From Adiantum capillus-veneris (taxonomy: Eukaryota > Streptophyta > Polypodiopsida > Polypodiales > Pteridaceae), in contig CM043959.1 of assembly GCA_014529385.2 (NCBI GenBank), forward strand, positions 13,759,309-13,823,308: 64,000 nt of DNA, read 5' to 3'. The notes below the pieces were generated by a model. The model saw only the letters and a program-made list of their open reading frames with translations. It was not told where the DNA came from and made no database searches. Numbering within the stretch: position 1 is the stretch's first letter; the number at the start of each line of letters is the position of its first letter. Both the position numbers and the translations under genes were made by a program. Of the stretch, positions 58,944 through 64,000 are shown piece by piece.

Positions 58944-59499
58944 TATTGGTACACATAGATAGATGATGATTAGAGTAAAAATATTATAAGGGTCGTGTCA
59001 AAAGGTCGTGTCCTTGTGCATAATGTGTTTTTATGATTTTGTGTTATGTATTGAACTCGTAGGTTTTCAGATTTTTGTTTGGTGGCTCTTGCTCTTTTAC
59101 TTTTTTATTTTTGTCTTGTGAGCATAAGGCTTTATATATACATTCCCTAAGATTGGAGATTGAGAGGTCAGGGAGGAAGGTTAAGAGGGAAGCAAGTGAA
59201 TGATGGATGTCAGCAAACACTCCCCCATTTTTGGAATGATGTCGTCATTTTTTGAAACCAATTGTTCCAAGTTGTTATGGGTGAAGGCTAAATTTGATTG
59301 CCCTATGCGTTTCATCTAGTTGCAAGAGTGGTAAGGTACTCTCTCATGATTTTATTTGCAACGTTGTTGTAGGTGGTGAACTTACAACGGGAGGTGCAAA
59401 CTCTTCCTTGTTTGTATGGATATGTACAATGGTAGGTGGAGGTTGTGTCAAAGCTTCTATTTTTGTATTGGACCTACATGAAGAGCAAGAAGCTTCATT

Positions 59500-60366
59500 T
59501 GACTTCCCTATTCCTGAGCTAGCTGGAACAAATCGTTCTTTCTTTGGTACCCAAACTAGCTCTGGAGCGGGTGTGTAGCATTCCGTGATCTTTTTCTTTC
59601 CGTGATTGTCAATTCATTTTGGAGCTATAGGATTAGACTCACATGGGTCAGGTGACAGGTAGTAAGAGCACAATTTACGTTTTGGCACCCAGATTTGATC
59701 ATTTTCTTCATAGTAGCCTTGGGCTTCCAACAGTTTTTTGGGAATCCAATGTAACATTTCTTCACATCTCTTGGGGCGAGGCTCCTGTCTTTTAGCACAT
59801 CTACGATTGCTAAAGAATCTTTAGGGACCCACTTGTATGTTTTCTTTGTTATATTAGGATGGGTCTTGTGTGTCTCAAGCTTTATTTCAACTACAGCAGT
59901 TGAAGCTCTAGAGAGGTGGGCTATGGGGACATATGGTCCAACCTCTTGGACATGCAATGTTTTGGGTTTTGTTTCCTTAAGAGGCAATATCTCAGGAACT
60001 ACGGATTGAGTGGCAGGGCTAAGAGTTGGTTTCTGCATTGTGACACCCCCAGTTTCCAAATCAATAGTGCATTTGGTGGCTATCATCCACGAGCATCCTA
60101 GGTTTATATTACCCTCCATAGTTTCAGCACGCATGACAAAAAAGTCTTGAGCTACAACCCCATTGTCATAACTGACCGAAGTGTGCCAGATTTCAAAAAT
60201 CGTAGTTTTTTCTTGTTGACACCCTTGACTTGGATAATACTCTCAGATAGAGATGGCTTCCTTAACTGACACCAAACTCATAGGATAACAGATTATACTT
60301 AGCACCCGTGTGTGATAAGGTGTTATATAGCGCTTTTCCATAGGCGCTATTTAGCTCAATAGGGTA
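59500..60366 (-). pseudogene. 3' ORF: retropepsin-like domain plus W[V/I]PK repeats
   Basis: Directly continues the integrase C-terminal frame after a TGA. LSHTGAKYNLLSYEF at about 60320-60280 has the shape of a retropepsin active site (x-[D]-T-G-A) with His in place of the catalytic Asp. About 73 residues later comes GNINLGCSWMIATKCTIDLE, like the L-G-x-x-W closing strand. The rest holds four W[V/I]PK motifs: YKWVPKDSLA (about 59820-59831), HWIPKKLLEAQGYY (59737-59748), QIWVPKRKLCSYY (59680-59691) and LVWVPKKERFV (59542-59553). Two frameshifts and several stops are present. A protease located after integrase, followed by a short W-x-P-K repeat array and no RT, is not the standard Ty3 order. 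A neighbouring element's fragment is the main alternative. Confidence 0.55.
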
Positions 60367-61500
60367 TCATAGAGGTGTGCCAGAGTCCAACCAATCATCC
60401 TTTGTTTCAACGTGGAATGCATGTGTAACTCCAAGGTTGGCCTCTCGTTGGCGTCTTATGCATTGTTGTCGGTCTTTAGCCTTAGCTTGAGCTTGTATCT
60501 TCTTCAATTCTGTTTTTGCCTTGGCTGCCTTTTTTTTATGTATGGCACGTAGCTCCTCTTGGCTTAAAGGAACATAATATCTTTTAAATTTGCTACGATT
60601 GAGGAATCCAATGGTTTCAACTCCATTAAGAGTCTCCACATGAATGGTTCCTTGTGGGTGATTTCACATACTCTATATGGTCCTTTTTCCACATATTTCA
60701 ACTTCTTATTTTTGTTACGCACTCCATACATAAGGACTTTATCACCAACATTGATATCCTTGTTCTTTAGATGATGGTCAAACCATTTCTTCCTCCTATC
60801 TTTCTCCACAAGTGCGTTTTGCACAGCCAATTGCCTTTCTTCATCTAACCTCTCAAGGATATATAAGTGCTCAACTAAAGGGTTACCATCCCAACCTTCT
60901 TGTGAAGCTACACGCAGACTAGGAATTACAAACTCCCATGGCATAACTGCTTCTTGGCCATATACCATTTTAAATGGTGCACAATTAATAGCCACTTTGT
61001 AAGAAGTACGATAAGCCCATAGGGCTGAAGTCTGCTTCAAATCCCAATCTGTGCGATGAGCTTCCATCGTTTTGATCAAGATAGAGATTAAGGTCTTGTT
61101 GGTACTCTTAGCTTGGTCATTTTCTTGTAAATAATAAGGTGTGGACTTATGGTGAGCTATCATGAAGTTGGTAGTGAATTCTTTTATCACTTCATTTAGA
61201 AAATAAGTGCCATTGTCACTCACAATCTCAAAGGGACAACCAAATCTTGTAATAATGTTCTCAAAGAGAAACTTGGTAGTTGACCTTGCATCAGCCTTAC
61301 GTGTTGCCCTGGCTTCCACCCACTTTGTCACATAGTCAGTGGCAACGATAATATATCGAGATTGAGTGCTATGAGCTGCCGAACTAATTGGGCCTACAAA
61401 GTCCAAACCCCATTTTTCAAATGGTTGAGTCACTTTAACAGGATGTAAGGGCATCTTATCCTTTTGTTGTGTGATCTTGTAGTGTTGTCATTCATCACAT
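60367..61500 (-). pseudogene. Integrase core and C-terminal domain of a Ty3/gypsy element
   Basis: Inserts retroelement DNA in intact relatives. The core starts MPLHPVKVTQPFEKWGLDFV with the first catalytic Asp, the second is in FEIVSDNGTYFLNE, and the third position reads QENDQAKSTNKTL, Lys where the catalytic Glu is expected, so activity would be lost. KWFDHHLKNKDINVGDKVLM and YVEKGPYRVCEI mark the C-terminal GPY-type region. A one-base frameshift near 60650 moves the end to the frame FLNRSKFKRYYVP, then an Ala/Lys/Gln-rich tail (60639-60367). Confidence 0.9.
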
Positions 61501-62366
61501 CCTTTTGCAAAAAGTGATGCATCCTTGAATAAGATAGGCCACCAATAGCCTGATTGCAACACCTTGCTAGCTGTTAGTTCCCCTAAGAAATGTCCTCCGG
61601 CTATACCCATGTGGGCTTCTTGCAGTATGTATAAATACTCATCCTCACGGGCACAACGTCTAAGAATATCGTCCTTCCCTAGCTTGTAGAGAGTTCCTCG
61701 AATGAGAGAATAAGGTTCACGTTCCTTTAAAAGTTTTCGAGCTATATCCTTACGAAGCTCTCTGGGTGGAAAATCGTTAACTAAAAAGTTCACAATCTTC
61801 TCGCTCCATTCAGGCATGGTCTCGATTAGAAATAAGGAAGTATCGGGCAATTCATCATCGACTCTAGTAGGGGCTTCACCATTGGGTATGCGAGACAAAT
61901 GATCCGCCATGACATGTCTTTTACCAGGTTTCACCACAACGGTAAAATCAAACTCAAGGAGAATTAACAACCATCGTCGTGTAATTCTTCCCGTGGAAGA
62001 AGGTTTATTTACTAGATACAACAAGGTTTGATGATCCACATAGAAAACAAACTTGTTGGCAAGAAGGTAGTAGCGGAATTTTCTTAATGCGTAAATCATA
62101 GCTAAACCTTCTCACTCTGTAGTGGTGTAGTTTCTCTCGGCATCATTCAATTGACGACTTGCAAAGCTAATGGGGTAGTCCAGTTTTTGTTCTCCTGGTT
62201 GAGCTAGAACACACCCAATAGCAAAGTTCGATGCATTATACACATGGAAAATTACATTCCAATCAGGCACTCGTAGAATAGGAGTGCTAGTCAAGGTCTT
62301 TTTCATTGACTCATAAGCTTGGTCACACTCCGCGGTCCAGTGAAACTTGATAGGAAGTTTGTACAA
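61488..62366 (-). pseudogene. RNase H and integrase zinc-finger region
   Basis: RNase H: WNVIFHVYNASNFAIGCVLA (the usual Asp of V-D-A-S is Asn), YPISFASRQLNDAERNYTTTE, then TGA, then MIYALRKFRYYLLANKF and FYVDHQTLLYLVNKPSSTGR. KPGKRHVMADHLSRIPNGE closes it. The integrase HHCC finger follows: EAHMGIAGGHFLGELTASKV and LFAKGCDE, where the last Cys position is a TGA stop. One TGA fits a CGA codon hit by C-to-T. Confidence 0.85.
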
Positions 62367-62402
62367 TGGACGAGCTATCTCGGCAAAGTTTAAAATAAAC
62401 CG

Positions 62403-63095
62403 TCAGTAATAACCAACATGGCCCATGAACCTTTGAACTCCTTTATAGTTTGTAGGTGGTGGAAATTCAGCAATGGCTTTAATTTTGCTCTCATCTGTGG
62501 AAATCCCATTTTTGGACATTATATGCCATAAAATGACTCCATGTTTAACCCAAAATTGGCATTTGAAAGGGTCTAAGGAGATGCGATACAATCCGCAATT
62601 CTCAAACACTTTTCGTAAGCATGATAGATATTCTTTCTAAGAGGAATAAACACAAAGGTCATCTAAGAAAGCTTCGCAAAACTCCCTCAAATATTCTCTA
62701 AAAGCAGTGTTTATTAATCTTTGAAAGGTAGCAAGGACATTGGTTAAGCCAAAAGCCATAACACAAAATACGAACACTCCAAATTCGGTTATAAAGGTTA
62801 TTCTAGCTTGGTCCTTTAGTGCAATTGTGATTTGATTGTAGCCAGAGTACCCATCTAAAAAGCTATAAGCTTCGTTCCCTGCAACTCTTTCAAGCACATG
62901 TTCTGAATATGGCAAGGGGTAATGGTCCCTCCTAGTGGTGGCATTGACTTTCTTGAGATCCATGCACACTCTCAGTTTCCCATTCTTTTTTGGTACAATC
63001 ACCCATTCTGAGTGCTCACTAGGGTATATGAATCCGCATTTTACAAGCTTTTCAATCTGTTCTTGAACGATCTTTGCATATTTAGGATTGGGGAT
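62403..63095 (-). pseudogene. Reverse transcriptase of a Ty3/gypsy element
   Basis: Starts abruptly at PNPKYAKIVQEQIEKLVKCG (63095), where microsatellite-type sequence begins upstream. Then SEWVIVPKKNGKLRVCMDLK, LDGYSGYNQITIALKDQARI, FVFCVMAFGLTNVLATFQRL and the catalytic box EAFLDDLCVYS (F-L-D-D). After a TAG (near 62637) the thumb continues CGLYRISLDPFKCQFWVKHG and GVQRFMGHVGYY, then a TGA in place of the usual Arg. F-L-D-D and the high similarity to the RT at 41.1-41.5 kb suggest the same broad OTA lineage. Confidence 0.9.
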
Positions 63096-63318
63096 GGTTA
63101 TGGAGCGAGTTCAACGGAGCGAGCTTTGGAGCGAGCCTTTTTTTTTTTGAGAGCCACCACCACTACCTCCCATTGCCGCCCCTTAGCACCCATCGCCACC
63201 ATCACCTAAGTCCACCACCGGTGGTTAGTAGTGCTAGCTTACTGCCACCATGAGCCGCCTCTAACCCTACCACCACCACCCATTTCTACCCCTCGCCACC
63301 ATTGGAGTAGTCAAGGAC

Positions 63319-63321
<3 letters not shown>
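63096..63321. other. CACCACC-rich low-complexity sequence
   Basis: GGAGCGAG repeats (63103-63137) and a T10 run lead into CCACCACCACTACC/CATCGCCACC repeats. Upstream pol, protease and gag of the element should be here but are not. Confidence 0.6.

Positions 63322-63382
<61 letters not shown>
63322..63382. repeat. (CT)30 microsatellite
   Basis: 61 bp of CT. Confidence 0.98.
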
Positions 63383-63386
<4 letters not shown>

Positions 63387-63486
63387 ACCAAGGCACTAGC
63401 AATTTTGCTAGTGCCTTGGGTCTCTTTGTATCAGACCAACTCTCCCTCTCATGATCCCTCTAACCCATCCCCTCTCATGTCCCCTC

Positions 63487-63534
<48 letters not shown>
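63487..63534. repeat. (CT)9-(CA)15 compound microsatellite
   Basis: CT 63487-63504 running directly into CA 63505-63534. Confidence 0.97.
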
Positions 63535-63535
<1 letters not shown>

Positions 63536-63592
63536 CCCCCCACCTCTCTCTATGTGCTCACACCTCTCTCCAGCCCTTTCCCTTCCCTTTCT

Positions 63593-63600
63593 CCCCCCCC

Positions 63601-63658
<58 letters not shown>
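63593..63658. repeat. C19-(CT)14-(CA)10 compound tract
   Basis: C run 63593-63611, CT to 63639, CA to 63658. ORFs here encode only Ser-Leu and Thr-His repeats. Confidence 0.97.
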
Positions 63659-64000
63659 TGCTTGAGCCTATCCCCTTGTCAGTGATACACACTATTATAG
63701 CCATTCAGCTCAGCTCCTACTCCCTTTGATGTGAGACAGGACGTTTGGACAATGGAGAAGAATCAATTTGATTGTGCACTTTTTATGCTCACTGCAAGTT
63801 TGAGAGTCTGAGTACCACACACTACTAGAGTGCTCAGCTTTTGGTCACATCCAAACTTCCTTCCCTCACATTTTTAGCCATGACTTAGACCTATACACTT
63901 TCCTCTCCCATCCATAGTATGGGCTCTCCATTGTGACTCTCATCACCACAATTTTGGAGCATCGAGTATCACTCATCAGCCACACACATACTACATCACA
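63659..64000. other. No gene recognised
   Basis: C/T-rich unique-looking sequence to the window end, with no motif seen. Confidence 0.4.

Overview
This window looks like repeat-dense nuclear heterochromatin from a large-genome land plant. A gymnosperm or fern is plausible, but nothing in the sequence fixes the taxon. I found no rRNA, tRNA, CRISPR or bacterial-type operon and no convincing intact host gene. Nearly all recognisable coding sequence is LTR-retrotransposon gag/pol in various stages of decay. It is punctuated by unusually long (TC)n/(GA)n arrays and three runs of 19 to 21 G or C.

Layout. 1-3053: a compact copia-like element (tRNA-iMet PBS, gag with zinc knuckle, protease-like ORF, 177-bp LTR) with no integrase or RT. 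It abuts 3054-4043, the leader and tRNA-Asp-type PBS of a minus-strand Ty3/gypsy element, then an LTR from 4045. A second minus-strand element follows (gag start 4864-5337; LTR-like region with a TATA box near 5790). 6100-11800 is largely featureless. 11823-20548 is a tandem array of one LTR family (three LTRs, two internal segments) with a copia gag/LTR remnant nested in the second internal segment. 20700-23110: duplicated copia gag fragments and a small copia-like element. 23400-25200: tandem duplications and two MITE-like copies. 26800-31000: degenerate gag and copia RT, and a dispersed repeat whose second copy lies at 50.9-54.7 kb.

36830-49949 is a complete-ended 13.1-kb minus-strand Ty3/gypsy element (OTA/Ogre-like) with a perfect 5-bp target duplication AAACT, tRNA-Asp-like PBS, PPT, an ORF upstream of gag, gag, protease and RT. 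RNase H and integrase are missing. A large unrecognised 3' ORF (37913-40448) lies before the PPT. Its leader and pre-3'-ORF region carry roughly 280-290 bp tandem repeats, each centred on a palindrome; a different palindrome with a similar core recurs in the 3.2-3.5 kb leader.

50.4-50.8 kb is a copia RT remnant. 51861-54669 is a non-autonomous LTR element inserted into the dispersed repeat, whose copy near 30.5 kb preserves the empty site. 55.2-56.97 kb is a plus-strand Ty3 pol fragment cut off by an LTR (56969-57817). 59.5-63.1 kb is a minus-strand Ty3 pol (RT-RNase H-integrase). Just downstream of its integrase is a segment that looks like a retropepsin domain followed by four W[V/I]PK motifs, an unusual domain order. 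The end of the window is microsatellite sequence.

How the parts relate: the story is insertion into insertion, unequal recombination between LTRs, in-frame tandem duplication and CpG-type decay (several CGA-to-TGA-like stops). The most interesting material is accessory retroelement coding (3' ORF, PR/WVPK ORF, upstream ORF) and the palindromic leader repeats. Coordinates come from direct reading; no database search was possible.
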